DNA of 64,000 bases, from contig NZ_CP113432.1 in assembly GCF_026686735.1 (NCBI RefSeq), positions 4,515,001-4,579,000 of the forward strand. The letters are read 5' to 3'. The position numbers were made by a program, and so were the translations under genes. The notes beneath the pieces were generated by a model. It had not been told where the DNA came from. It saw only the letters and a program-made list of their open reading frames with translations, and ran no database searches. This document shows positions 37,975-46,525 of this stretch, piece after piece (positions within the stretch are counted from its first letter, which is position 1; every line of letters starts with the position of its first letter). Source of the stretch: Pseudomonas triclosanedens. Lineage in GTDB: Bacteria; Pseudomonadota; Gammaproteobacteria; Pseudomonadales; Pseudomonadaceae.

Positions 37975-39496
37975 CCGGCAGGTATGCCAGGCTGCCCTCG
38001 CCAGGCCGGTGCGCCAGGCGCTGGCCGTTGTTCGGCTGTGCCTCGATAATCCGGTGGTCCGCCCCCAGCCACGCCAGGGGGCGATCCTTGTGCGAGGCAG
38101 CCTGGGTGACGATCACCGTTCGTTGCGGATTCCAGTCCTCGCCGGTGCGTTCGTGCAGCCAGGCAAACAGCGCGGCGCTGCCGCTCTGCGGATAGCCGGA
38201 ACGCAGATAGAAGAATGGGTGCGCCTGCGGCTCATCTCGGCTGTTCAGGTACATCGGCAGCTTGGCATCGCTGTCGCCGAGCACCAACACGCGCCACTGC
38301 GACCAGGGTGCGGCGCGCTCGGCCTGGCTGCGCACCTCCCGGGCAAAAGTCATCACCCCGCCACCGTCATTACTCCACGGATAGGCGATCCCCAGCACCA
38401 GCCACATGAACACGGCAGCCACCGCCAGCGCCCGCCCCCACGGACGACCAATACCCGTCCGACCGCGAGCGTGGCGGTATTCGATCACCCACCAGGCACC
38501 CAGCAACTGGGCGAACGGCACCAGCGGCAGGACGTAGTAACTGCGGCGGCTGCCGCTGGCAGTAAAGAACAGGAACAACAGCACCAGCGCCCAGACCAGC
38601 CAGCGCGCATTCGGCTCCAACTGCTTCCAGCGCCGCGCGGCAAACCACAGACCTGCGATCCACAGCGGCGCCCACGGCAAGGTGTAGACCGGCAGATAGA
38701 TCAGGTAGCTGTAGATCGGCCCCTGGTGATCGAAGGGCTGGAAGAAACGCACCACGTTCTCCCGGAACACCAGCGCCAGGCCGCTTTCGCCATAACTCGG
38801 CTGGCCATACAGGTGGGACAGCAGGAACGGGATGGCGTATACGCCGCCGGCCAGCAGCAGCGCCGCCAGCAGCCGGAGATTGAGATGTCGGCGCCAGCGG
38901 CCTGCGCTGAACAGGTGAGGCGCAAGTACCAGGGCCGGCAGGATGAAGCCGATCAGGCCCTTGCACAATGATGTCAGCGAAAGGATCACGCAGAAGCCGA
39001 GGTAGCGGGAGAAGCGGGTATCGTCGGGGCCGCGCCAGTACCAGGCCACGGCGGCCAGCACTCCGAACACGGTGAGCACATCGGCGGTGGCCACCCGCGC
39101 CCAGAAAAGGAAATAGAAGGTAGTCGCCAGCAGCCAGCCGGCCAGCAACCCGGTGCCCTTGCGCAGCAGATGCTCGCCCAGCCACCAGACCAGCCAGATA
39201 CTGCCCAGCGCAGAGAGAACGCTACTGGCCCGCAATGTCCAGTGGTTGAGACCGAACAGGCTGGCGGGAGCCGTGATCAACCAGTACGACAGCAGCGGCT
39301 TGTCGTAGTAGGGCGCGCCATTGAGGTAGGGATCGAAGTAGTCGTGCGATTGCAGCATCTGCAGCACGATGTCCGCCCAGCGCACTTCCGGGCCCCAGAC
39401 TTCGCGGCCGCCCAGGCCGAAAAACAGCAGCAGTGCCGAGACGCCGAGCAATATCGCCAGCGCCCTGCGCTCCCCCTTCCACTCCAGCATCGCCAT
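37922..39496 (-). CDS. GT83 (ArnT/PMT-like) undecaprenyl-sugar glycosyltransferase
   Basis: The 524-aa protein has about 11 membrane helices and a C-terminal periplasmic domain. The first periplasmic loop has the acidic motif REVWGPEVRWADIVLQML, then YFDPYLNGAPYYDKPLLSYW, typical of ArnT/PMT-fold enzymes. These use undecaprenyl-phosphate-linked sugars to decorate lipid A, glycans or proteins. It is not in an arn operon, so sugar and acceptor are unknown. An in-frame ATG two codons downstream is a possible alternative start. Confidence 0.88.
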   Translation of the reverse strand: MAMLEWKGERRALAILLGVSALLLFFGLGGREVWGPEVRWADIVLQMLQSHDYFDPYLNGAPYYDKPLLSYWLITAPASLFGLNHWTLRASSVLSALGSIWLVWWLGEHLLRKGTGLLAGWLLATTFYFLFWARVATADVLTVFGVLAAVAWYWRGPDDTRFSRYLGFCVILSLTSLCKGLIGFILPALVLAPHLFSAGRWRRHLNLRLLAALLLAGGVYAIPFLLSHLYGQPSYGESGLALVFRENVVRFFQPFDHQGPIYSYLIYLPVYTLPWAPLWIAGLWFAARRWKQLEPNARWLVWALVLLFLFFTASGSRRSYYVLPLVPFAQLLGAWWVIEYRHARGRTGIGRPWGRALAVAAVFMWLVLGIAYPWSNDGGGVMTFAREVRSQAERAAPWSQWRVLVLGDSDAKLPMYLNSRDEPQAHPFFYLRSGYPQSGSAALFAWLHERTGEDWNPQRTVIVTQAASHKDRPLAWLGADHRIIEAQPNNGQRLAHRPGEGSLAYLPVSTGAAVVEAATGKAAD

Positions 39497-39672
39497 GTCT
39501 CCGCAATCACAGCGCCCTATTCGCGCCGGCCGACACTAGGCAACCGAAGGTTATGTCGCCGTTAAGGAATTGCCGGATTCCCGTGATGCGCAGTCATTTG
39601 CTTTCTCGATAGTGCTCGGAGCGCATCGTCGATCCGGCTAGGGTGACCCGACCTCGCCCCCAGGAGACGCAC

Positions 39673-40443
39673 ATGCACCGCTACTTTTCCCTTGCCGGAC
39701 GGACCGCACTGGTCACCGGAGGCACCCGCGGCATCGGCCGGATGATCGCCCAGGGTCTGCTCGAAGCCGGCGCCAGGGTGATCATCTGCGCCCGCGATGG
39801 CGCGGCTTGTGCCGAAACAGCCAGGGAGCTGTCGCAATATGGCGAATGCCTCGGCTTGCCAGCCAACCTCGCCAGCGAAGACGGCGCCCGCGCGCTGGCC
39901 GCCGAACTGAACGAGCATCTGGAATGCCTGGACATCCTGGTCAACAACGCCGGGACCACCTGGGGCGCGGCGCTGGAAAGCTATCCCGCGGCCGGCTGGG
40001 AAAAGGTCATGCAGCTCAATGTCACTGCGGTGTTCAGCTGCATCCAGCAGTTGCTACCGTTGCTGAAGAAGGCCGGCAGCGCACAAAACCCGGCGCGAAT
40101 CATCAACATCGGTTCGGTGGCGGGGATCACTTCCCACGGCGAGAACGCCTACGCCTACGGCCCGAGCAAGGCGGCGCTGCATCAGTTGTCGCGGATGCTG
40201 GCCCACGAGCTGGTGCGCGAGCACATCAACGTCAACGTGATCGCCCCCGGCCGCTTCCCCAGCAAGATGACCCGGCACATCGCCAACGATGCCGACGCCC
40301 TCGCCGAAGACACCGCGCTGATCCCGATGCGCCGCTGGGGCCGCGAAGAGGAGATGGCAGCCCTGGCCATCAGCCTGGCGAGCACCGCCGGGGCTTACAT
40401 GACCGGCAACATCATTCCCATCGACGGCGGTTTCCACCTCTGA
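39673..40443 (+). CDS. rhlG: RhlG-like NADPH-dependent 3-oxoacyl reductase (SDR)
   Basis: The 256-aa SDR carries cofactor motif TGGTRGIG, NNAG, catalytic Ser in NIGSVAG and YxxxK (YGPSKAALHQL). It matches remembered P. aeruginosa RhlG over nearly its whole length (MH.YFSLAGR.ALVTGG.RGIG, WGAALESYP, C-terminal GNIIPIDGGFHL). RhlG reduces beta-ketoacyl groups and has been linked to rhamnolipid and PHA precursor supply, though its role is debated. AGGAG precedes the ATG at 39673. No sigma-54 site was recognised upstream. Confidence 0.92.
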   Translation: MHRYFSLAGRTALVTGGTRGIGRMIAQGLLEAGARVIICARDGAACAETARELSQYGECLGLPANLASEDGARALAAELNEHLECLDILVNNAGTTWGAALESYPAAGWEKVMQLNVTAVFSCIQQLLPLLKKAGSAQNPARIINIGSVAGITSHGENAYAYGPSKAALHQLSRMLAHELVREHINVNVIAPGRFPSKMTRHIANDADALAEDTALIPMRRWGREEEMAALAISLASTAGAYMTGNIIPIDGGFHL

Positions 40444-40539
40444 AAGCACGCAGTGTCCCGGCGCGGCGGTTTCGACGCAGGCTCTGATCGCCACGCCGGA
40501 TCGGGTACCATGACGGCCCCAGCAACAGCCTCCGCCGCC

Positions 40540-41238
40540 ATGCCCCATTCCGTCATCCCCATCGGCCACGTCCGCTCCTGCTTCAAGGAAAAGTTCGCCA
40601 TCCCGCGCCAGCCGCAACTGGCTCCGGCGGCGACCGGCGTACTGGAACTGCTGCCGCCGTTCGACACCGGCGAGGCGGTGGAGGGCCTGGAGCAGGTCAG
40701 CCATGTCTGGCTGATCTTCCTCTTCCATCAGGCACTGGAAGACCGGCCACGCCTGAAGGTGCGCCCGCCGCGCCTGGGCGGCAACCGTTCGCTGGGCGTA
40801 TTTGCCACCCGCGCCACCCACCGCCCCAACGGTATCGGCCAGTCGGCAGTGAAGCTGGAAAAAGTGGAACCCGGCCGCCTCTGGCTATCGGGCATCGATC
40901 TGCTGGATGGCACGCCAGTCATCGACATCAAGCCCTACGTGCCCTACGCGGACATCGTCGCCGACGCCCACAACGCCATCGCCGACGCTCCTCCCGCCCC
41001 TATCTCCGTGCACTGGAGCGACGAAGCGCTACGCCAGGCCCACGAGCACGCGCTACGCCTTGGCCAGCCGGTACGCGAACTGATCGAACAGTGCCTCGCC
41101 CAGGACCCTCGCCCGGCCTACCAGAAGCCGCCACCGGAGCGACGCTATGGCGTGCGCCTGTGGGACCTGGACGTGCACTGGCACTACCCCGCCGACGGCG
41201 AAATCCGTGTACTGGACCTCGCTCGCGGCGAAGGCTGA
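40540..41238 (+). CDS. trmO: tRNA m6t6A37 methyltransferase TrmO
   Basis: The 232-aa TsaA-like SAM enzyme closely follows E. coli TrmO: IGHVRSCFKEKFAIPRQP, VRPPRLGGNRSLGVFATRAT, HRPNGIG, DLLDGTPVIDIKPYVPYAD and C-terminal LAQDPRPAYQK. It N6-methylates t6A37 of tRNA-Thr. The start at 40540 is chosen because homology begins there; an in-frame ATG at 40510 would add ten residues. Convergent with the monooxygenase gene 5 bp away. Confidence 0.93.
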   Translation: MPHSVIPIGHVRSCFKEKFAIPRQPQLAPAATGVLELLPPFDTGEAVEGLEQVSHVWLIFLFHQALEDRPRLKVRPPRLGGNRSLGVFATRATHRPNGIGQSAVKLEKVEPGRLWLSGIDLLDGTPVIDIKPYVPYADIVADAHNAIADAPPAPISVHWSDEALRQAHEHALRLGQPVRELIEQCLAQDPRPAYQKPPPERRYGVRLWDLDVHWHYPADGEIRVLDLARGEG

Positions 41239-41243
41239 GCGAC

Positions 41244-41546
41244 TCAATCCACCGGATTGAGGGCAATCACGTCGCTTTCGAAGCACTCCTGCTCGACGAT
41301 CAGCGGCTCCACCAGCGGGCGGCTGTCGCGGAAGTGCGCAGTTTTCGTGTGTGCCTCGTAAGCCGCGTCGTCGCGGTAGATCTCATAGAGATAGACCACA
41401 TCCGGATCGACCCGGTCCAGCGACACGTCGAACACCAGGCAACCCGGCTCGCTGGCCACCGAGGCGGCGGCGTTGACCTTGATCGCAGCCAGGAAATCAT
41501 CGGCGCGGCCCGACTTCACGCGGGTCTTGATAAAGAGACTGTACAC
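41244..41546 (-). CDS. Putative quinol monooxygenase (ABM domain)
   Basis: The 100-aa protein starts from GTG at 41546 with AAAAGGA upstream; no ATG fits. The ABM fold is seen in YSLFIKTRVKSGRADDFLAA, EPGCLVFDV and a VVYLYEIYRDDAAYEAHTKT segment, like YgiN/LsrG quinol or AI-2-adduct enzymes. Such proteins are cofactor-free dimers acting on quinols or small electrophiles. It is divergent from a VOC-family gene across a 60-bp AT-rich gap with a palindrome, suggesting joint control. Confidence 0.88.
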   Translation of the reverse strand: MYSLFIKTRVKSGRADDFLAAIKVNAAASVASEPGCLVFDVSLDRVDPDVVYLYEIYRDDAAYEAHTKTAHFRDSRPLVEPLIVEQECFESDVIALNPVD

Positions 41547-41579
41547 AGGCGAATCCTTTTGTTTTAAATTTGAAATAAA

Positions 41580-41591
41580 ATTGTATACAAT
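41580..41591. promoter_or_regulatory. Palindrome ATTGTATACAAT in the divergent gap
   Basis: This perfect 12-bp palindrome lies between the monooxygenase and VOC genes. It resembles GntR/FadR-subfamily sites (TNGTNNACNA). No GntR gene lies nearby. Confidence 0.5.
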
Positions 41592-41606
41592 AAAGGAACC
41601 GCATTC

Positions 41607-42020
41607 ATGTCCGATATCCCCACCCGCCCCGGTCGCCTCAACGGTCTGCGCCATCTCGCCATGCTGGTGCCGAACCTCGAAGAGTGCGAGCGCTTCTATG
41701 TCGATGTGCTTGGCATGGAAGTACTGCACCGCGCCAACGAGGACCTCGTCTACCTCACCTGTGGCAATGACAACCTGTCGCTGGGGCGAGGCTTCGGCGC
41801 CGCCAACGGCCTGCAGACCGTGGACCACTATGGCTTCATCGTCGACAGCGTGGCGGAGCTGGATGCCTGGTACCAGTACTTCAAGGCGCGCGGCGTGACG
41901 CTGCTGGATCGCCCCTTCGATCACGGCGACGGGGCGCGCAGCTTTCACCTGCTCGATCCGGCCGGCAACAAGGTGCAGCCGCTGTATCACCCGGCGATCT
42001 CCGGGCAGCGCCTTCTGTAG
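41607..42020 (+). CDS. VOC-family (glyoxalase/dioxygenase fold) protein
   Basis: The 137-aa protein comprises one VOC module of two beta-alpha-beta units, with metal-ligand candidates His16 (LRHLAMLVPNLEE), His73 in TVDHYGFIVDSV and a later Asp/Asn pair in LLDPAGNKVQPLY (a Glu is usual there). Fold members isomerise, cleave or bind small electrophiles. Divergent pairing with the monooxygenase suggests a shared detoxification substrate. The substrate cannot be named. Confidence 0.88.
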   Translation: MSDIPTRPGRLNGLRHLAMLVPNLEECERFYVDVLGMEVLHRANEDLVYLTCGNDNLSLGRGFGAANGLQTVDHYGFIVDSVAELDAWYQYFKARGVTLLDRPFDHGDGARSFHLLDPAGNKVQPLYHPAISGQRLL

Positions 42021-42042
42021 GGGCGGATTCTGTCCGCAATGG
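42016..42042. repeat. REP-like element after the VOC gene
   Basis: TGTAGGGGCGGATT is followed by CTGTCCGCAATGG, with a GCGGA/TCCGC stem. This is the look of Pseudomonas REP sequences (TGTAGGAGCGG...CCGC). It overlaps the VOC stop codon. Only one copy is obvious in the window. Confidence 0.5.
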
Positions 42043-42153
42043 TTCCTGCACGGCACCTGATGGCAGGCAAGTTACCGACGCCCACCGGGCATCCCTTCGC
42101 CCTCGCCAAGGCAGGTATTCCATAGCAAATCCAGGCATCGGAAATTCGAGCCA

Positions 42154-42191
42154 TAAAAAAACGCCGCGACTCCCAAGGGAGTCGCGGCGTT
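42154..42191 (-). terminator. Terminator of fpr
   Basis: A 15-bp stem (AACGCCGCGACTCCC, two-base loop on the + strand) is followed on the minus strand by a T-run. Confidence 0.92.
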
Positions 42192-42216
42192 CTTTGGTTC
42201 GGCCGGTAAGCGCGGA

Positions 42217-42993
42217 TTACTTCTCGACGAAAGCGCGCTCGATCAGGTAATCGCCCGGCTCACCCATGCGCGGGGAGATCTGCAGGCCGAAGCTGTTCAG
42301 CACTTCGCTGGTTTCGTCCAGCATGCTCGGGCTGCCGCAGATCATGGCGCGGTCGTCCTGCGGGTTCATCGGCGGCAGGCCGATATCGGCGAACAGCTTG
42401 CCGCTGCGCATCAGGTCAGTCTGGCGCCCCATGCTATGGAATTCTTCGCGGGTGACCAGCGGGCAGTAGATCAGCTTCTCTTTCACCATGTCGCCGAAGT
42501 ACTCGTGCTCCGGCAGAACCTTGGTGATGAAGTCAGCATAAGCCAGCTCGCTGACCCAGCGAACACCGTGGACGAGGATGACCTTCTCGAACTTCTCGTA
42601 GACTTCCGGGTCCTGGATGACGCTCAGGAACGGCGCCATGCCGGTACCGGTGCTCAGCAGGTAGAGGTGCTTGCCGGGCTTGAGGTCGTCCAGCACCAGG
42701 GTACCGGTGGGCTTGCGGCTGACCATGAGCTCGTCGCCTTCCTTCAAGTGCTGCAGACGCGAAGTCAGCGGGCCGTCCGGTACCTTGATGCTGAAGAATT
42801 CCAGGTGCTCTTCGTAGTTCGGGCTGGCAATGCTGTACGCGCGCATCAGCGGACGACCGTTGACTTCCAGGCCGATCATCACGAATTGACCGGTCTTGAA
42901 GCGCAGGCCCGGGTTACGGGTGGTCTTGAAGCTGAAGAGGGTGTCGTTCCAGTGGTGCACGCTGAGAACGCGTTCGGTGTACAGATTGCTCAT
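42217..42993 (-). CDS. fpr: Ferredoxin-NADP+ reductase
   Basis: The 258-aa flavoprotein carries the FAD-binding motif RAYSIASPNYEE, NADP-binding STGTGMAPFLSV, AMICGSPSML and the C-terminal FVEK typical of bacterial Fpr. It exchanges electrons between NADPH and ferredoxin or flavodoxin and is induced by oxidative stress in pseudomonads. It is divergent from a LysR gene across 220 bp, the fpr-finR arrangement described for P. putida and P. aeruginosa. Confidence 0.96.
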   Translation of the reverse strand: MSNLYTERVLSVHHWNDTLFSFKTTRNPGLRFKTGQFVMIGLEVNGRPLMRAYSIASPNYEEHLEFFSIKVPDGPLTSRLQHLKEGDELMVSRKPTGTLVLDDLKPGKHLYLLSTGTGMAPFLSVIQDPEVYEKFEKVILVHGVRWVSELAYADFITKVLPEHEYFGDMVKEKLIYCPLVTREEFHSMGRQTDLMRSGKLFADIGLPPMNPQDDRAMICGSPSMLDETSEVLNSFGLQISPRMGEPGDYLIERAFVEK

Positions 42994-43074
42994 CGAGGAC
43001 TCCTAGGAAAATCGTGGCGCACCCCAGCAGATCCCGGACGTAGCGCGATTGCGCGACATTTTATAGGCGGCGAC

Positions 43075-43115
43075 AATATCCGCAAAATAAATTATCTGGA
43101 TATTGCTAATCCAGA
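43075..43115. promoter_or_regulatory. Candidate FinR operator region between fpr and finR
   Basis: Two overlapping inverted repeats are present: AATATCC (43075-43081) with GGATATT (43098-43104), and TCTGGAT (43095-43101) with ATCCAGA (43109-43115), spacer 7. LysR regulators bind such paired dyads. The site is nearer fpr than finR. Confidence 0.5.
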
Positions 43116-43213
43116 ATGCAGATAAGCCGCGTCATGTCGACGCGCAAGGATAGCGCCAGAGTCCTTCCACGCCGGGGCGACCGAATGTCGCGGCGCTTAC
43201 CGAGAGCCGACAG

Positions 43214-44140
43214 ATGAAATTCACCCTGCGTCAACTGGAAGTCTTCGTCGCCGTCGCCCAGCAGGAAAGCGTCTCCCGCGCCGCCGAAGCCCTGGCCATG
43301 TCGCAGTCGGCCACCAGCACGTCGCTGGGCGAGCTGGAGCGGCAGTTCGACTGCAAGCTGTTCGACCGCTCCGGCAAGCGCCTGACCCTCAACGCCCTTG
43401 GCCGCCAGTTGCTGCCGCAGGCGGTTGCGCTGCTCGACCGGGGCAGCGAGATCGAGAACATGCTTAACGGCAAGAGTGCCTTCGGTTCACTGGATCTCGG
43501 AGCAACCCTGACCATCGGCAACTACCTGGCGACCCTGCTGATTGGCACCTTCATGCAGCGCCAGCCGGACTGTCGGGTACGCCTGCACGTGCATAACACC
43601 GCCCATGTGGTGCAGCGCATCGCCCATTACGAACTGGACCTGGGGCTGATCGAGGGCGACTGCCAGCACCCGGATATCGAAGTGCAGCCGTGGATGGAGG
43701 ATGAACTGGTGGTGTTCTGCGCCCCGCAGCATCCTCTGGCGCGCGAAGGCCGCGCGAATCTGGCGCGGCTCACGGAAGAAGCGTGGATTCTCCGGGAGCA
43801 GGGCTCCGGCACACGGCTGACCTTCGACCAGGCCATGCGGCACCACGTCGAGCCGCTGAATGTGCGGCTGGAGCTGGAGCACACCGAGGCGATCAAGCGT
43901 GCGGTGGAGTCGGGCCTGGGGATCGGCTGCATCTCGCGCCTGGCGCTGCGCGACGCGTTCCGCCGCGGCAGCCTGGTGGCGGTGGAGACACCTGACCTGG
44001 ACCTGCGCCGGCAGTTCTACTTCATCTGGCACCGGCAGAAATATCAGACCGCGACCATGCGCGAGTTTCTGGAGCTGTGCCGCAGCGAAACGGCCGGCGT
44101 CACGCGCAGCGACGATATCGTGCTGCCGATGATTCCCTGA
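43214..44140 (+). CDS. finR: LysR-type regulator FinR (regulator of fpr)
   Basis: The 308-aa LysR protein has an N-terminal winged helix (MKFTLRQLEVFVAVAQQESV, SQSATSTSLGELERQF) and a C-terminal inducer domain (about 90-300). Position divergent from fpr identifies it as FinR, which activates fpr under superoxide or iron-sulfur stress in P. putida. One internal Cys-containing stretch lies in GIGCISRLALRDAF. The identity rests on context more than on diagnostic residues. Confidence 0.87.
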   Translation: MKFTLRQLEVFVAVAQQESVSRAAEALAMSQSATSTSLGELERQFDCKLFDRSGKRLTLNALGRQLLPQAVALLDRGSEIENMLNGKSAFGSLDLGATLTIGNYLATLLIGTFMQRQPDCRVRLHVHNTAHVVQRIAHYELDLGLIEGDCQHPDIEVQPWMEDELVVFCAPQHPLAREGRANLARLTEEAWILREQGSGTRLTFDQAMRHHVEPLNVRLELEHTEAIKRAVESGLGIGCISRLALRDAFRRGSLVAVETPDLDLRRQFYFIWHRQKYQTATMREFLELCRSETAGVTRSDDIVLPMIP

Positions 44141-44204
44141 CGCTGCGCTCGCGCAGGAACGTCACTTGGCTGCGAATACCGCGCGAACAGCGGAGCGGCA
44201 GGAC

Positions 44205-44232
44205 GGCGTGTGGCCGGGAGGCGGCACACGCC
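44205..44232. terminator. Hairpin between convergent finR and dgkA
   Basis: GGCGTGTG pairs with CACACGCC around an inner CCG/CGG pair. No clear U-tract, so termination strength is doubtful. Confidence 0.4.
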
Positions 44233-44240
44233 TTGCGATA

Positions 44241-44612
44241 TCAGCCCAGGAGAATGCCAGCCCAGGTGACGGTGATGATGGTCAGCGCAACGAACTGGGC
44301 TGCGCTGCCCATGTCCTTGGCATTCTTCGACAACGGATGGCGTTCCAGCGAAACGCGGTCGACCACGGCCTCGATGGCGGAGTTGAGCAGCTCGACAATC
44401 AGGGCCAGCAGGCACACTGCGATCAGCAGCGCGCGTTCGCCGCGGGTCACGTCGCAGAAGAATGACAGCGGGATGAGAATGACGTTGATCAGCACCAACT
44501 GACGGAAGGCCGCCTCGCCCTTGAAGGCGGCGGCGAAACCGGCCAGGGAATAACCGGTAGCGTTGAGGATGCGTTTCAGGCCGGTCTGGCCTTTGAAGGG
44601 GGAAGCGGACAC
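44241..44612 (-). CDS. dgkA: Diacylglycerol kinase
   Basis: The 123-aa inner-membrane protein has three helices and signature EALLNSAIEAVVDR-like VELLNSAIEAVVDRVSLERH plus NAKDMGSAAQF. It phosphorylates diacylglycerol released by periplasmic glucan or lipid modification, returning it to phospholipid synthesis. The start is GTG at 44612. It lies between finR and erdR and has no close operon partner. Confidence 0.95.
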   Translation of the reverse strand: MSASPFKGQTGLKRILNATGYSLAGFAAAFKGEAAFRQLVLINVILIPLSFFCDVTRGERALLIAVCLLALIVELLNSAIEAVVDRVSLERHPLSKNAKDMGSAAQFVALTIITVTWAGILLG

Positions 44613-44700
44613 AGGCGTTTCTCACACAAAAGGACGCGGCACTCTATACCAGCGTTCGTCAAAAAGGGATCAAGCGGTTCTACGGGATGTGACGCTGGCA

Positions 44701-45351
44701 TCAGGCGCCAGGTACTGTCTCCATCTGTTGCAGCAGCAGCGCGGCCTGGGTACGGGTGCGCACGTTGAGTTTGCGGAAGATCGCAGTAACGTGGGCCTTC
44801 ACCGTGGCCTCGGAGACGTTGAGCTCGAAGGCAATCTGCTTGTTCAGCAGGCCTTCGCACACCATCGTGAGGACGCGGAACTGCTGCGGAGTAAGGCTGG
44901 AAAGGCCCGCGCTCGCCGCACGCACCTCATCGCTCATCTCGGTTACGGCGTCCACCTGCGGCGGCCACCAGACGTCGCCGTCGAGCACCGCGCGTACGGC
45001 CTGCTGCAGGGTGGTCAGTTCGCTGGATTTAGGGATGAAGCCGCTGGCGCCGAATTCGCGAGAGCGCTGCACCACTGCCGCGTCTTCCTGGGCCGACACC
45101 ATCACCACGGGAATCTGCGGATACTGCCCGCGCAGCAGCACCAGGCCGGAGAAGCCGTAGGCACCGGGCATGTTCAGATCCAGCAGGACCAGATCCCAAT
45201 CTGACTTTTCATTCAACCTGGCTTCCAGCTCCGCGATGCTAGCCGCCTCCACCAGTCGAGCATCGGGTCCCAGGCCAAGGGTAAGGGCCTGGTGCAGGGC
45301 ACCACGGAACAACGGGTGATCGTCAGCGATCAGGATCTCGTAGGAAGCCAT
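44701..45351 (-). CDS. erdR: LuxR/NarL-family response regulator ErdR
   Basis: The 216-aa protein has a receiver with ADDHPLFRGAL and phospho-acceptor Asp58 (DLVLLDLNMPG), and a C-terminal GerE helix-turn-helix (LTPQQFRVLTMVCEGLLNKQ, VSEATVKAHVTAIFRKL). In P. aeruginosa the orthologue beside dgkA (PA3604, ErdR) controls ethanol oxidation and acetate use. Start 45351 (MASYEILIADDH) fits the family. No kinase gene is adjacent, so its sensor is elsewhere. Confidence 0.88.
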   Translation of the reverse strand: MASYEILIADDHPLFRGALHQALTLGLGPDARLVEAASIAELEARLNEKSDWDLVLLDLNMPGAYGFSGLVLLRGQYPQIPVVMVSAQEDAAVVQRSREFGASGFIPKSSELTTLQQAVRAVLDGDVWWPPQVDAVTEMSDEVRAASAGLSSLTPQQFRVLTMVCEGLLNKQIAFELNVSEATVKAHVTAIFRKLNVRTRTQAALLLQQMETVPGA

Positions 45352-45589
45352 GAAAATTCCTTGAAAGCCGCGCCTGGGGTCTTGCCGTGGGTAACAGCCT
45401 GCCTGCGCGGGAAGGTCGAGCATGGATAGGACACTGCCAGTGCATTGTACGCAAAGACAGCCCCCGGTGTCCGCGCCAATGCGAGGGAGTCGACCCTGTC
45501 ACTGCGCCCGCTGGCAAGGCATGCCCCTTTCCAACGGGCCGGGCTTGCGGCAGAGTTCCGCTCTTTTCCCGCCGTTCGAGAACAACAAG

Positions 45590-46474
45590 ATGAAAAGCCA
45601 CGCCTTGCGCGCCGATATCCTGATGCTGATTACCGCGATGATCTGGGGGGTATCCTTCGTCGCACAGCGCCTGGGAATGGACGCCATCGGCCCGTTCCTC
45701 TATACCGGCCTGCGTTTCGCGCTCGGCGCGCTGGTGCTGCTGCCGCTGCTGGCCTGGTCGAGCAAGCGCGGCGCCCAGCCGTTCAACCGTGGCCTGCTGC
45801 TGGCGGGCCTGGCAATCGGCATCGCTCTGACCCTGGGGATCAATCTGCAACAGGTCGGCCTGCTGTTCACCAGCGTCACCAACTCCGGATTCATCACCGG
45901 CCTGTACGTGATCATCGTGCCGCTGCTGGGGCTGTTCCTGGGCCATCGCACCGGCCTGGGTACCTGGCTCGGCGCGGCCCTTGCGGTGATCGGCATGGCG
46001 ATGCTCAGCATCGGTCCGAACTTCCACGTCGCCTCCGGCGACTGGCTGCAACTCACCGGCGCACTGGTCTGGGGTTGCCACGTACTGCTGGTGGGCCTCT
46101 TCGCCAGCCGCTACGACCCGATTCGCCTGGCCTTCCTGCAATTCGTGACCTGTTCGGTGGTCAGCCTGGCCCTGGCGGTGATTTTCGAAGAAATCCACTG
46201 GGACGCCATCGCCCAGGCCGGCCCTGCGCTGCTCTATGGCGGCCTGCTCGGAGTCGGTACCGGCTTCACCCTGCAAGTAGTGGCGCAGAAGCACGCCATC
46301 GCGTCGCATGCGGCGATCATCCTCTCGCTGGAAGCGGTGTTCGCTGCCATCGCCGGCGCCGTCTTCCTCGACGAAACGCTGCACATGCGCGGCTACATTG
46401 GCTGTGGGCTGATGCTCCTGGGCATGCTGGTAGCACAACTGTGGCCGAAGAAGGCCGAGGCGAAGCCGGCCTGA
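45590..46474 (+). CDS. EamA/DMT-superfamily exporter
   Basis: The 294-aa protein has ten membrane helices forming two EamA repeats (about 8-140 and 150-285), with AMIWGVSFVAQRLGMD at the start and the second-repeat motif SLEAVFAAIAGAVFLDE. Relatives export amino acids or metabolites. The start at 45590 (MKSHALRADILML) is chosen at the first helix. Substrate unknown. It is divergent from erdR across 238 bp that hold no recognised gene. Confidence 0.9.
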   Translation: MKSHALRADILMLITAMIWGVSFVAQRLGMDAIGPFLYTGLRFALGALVLLPLLAWSSKRGAQPFNRGLLLAGLAIGIALTLGINLQQVGLLFTSVTNSGFITGLYVIIVPLLGLFLGHRTGLGTWLGAALAVIGMAMLSIGPNFHVASGDWLQLTGALVWGCHVLLVGLFASRYDPIRLAFLQFVTCSVVSLALAVIFEEIHWDAIAQAGPALLYGGLLGVGTGFTLQVVAQKHAIASHAAIILSLEAVFAAIAGAVFLDETLHMRGYIGCGLMLLGMLVAQLWPKKAEAKPA

Positions 46475-46481
46475 TCTATCG

Positions 46482-46510
46482 CGCTCCCGGGCATCGACTC
46501 GGGAGCGTTT
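46482..46510. terminator. Hairpin terminator after the EamA gene
   Basis: CGCTCCCG pairs with CGGGAGCG followed by TTT, between convergent EamA and tapT genes. Confidence 0.6.
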
Positions 46511-46525
46511 CAGGCAGCGCCCCGT

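Noticed and set aside
39497..39672. Sigma-54 promoter upstream of rhlG, as described in P. aeruginosa
   Set aside because: No TGGC-N7-TGC element could be recognised in the 176-bp gap.
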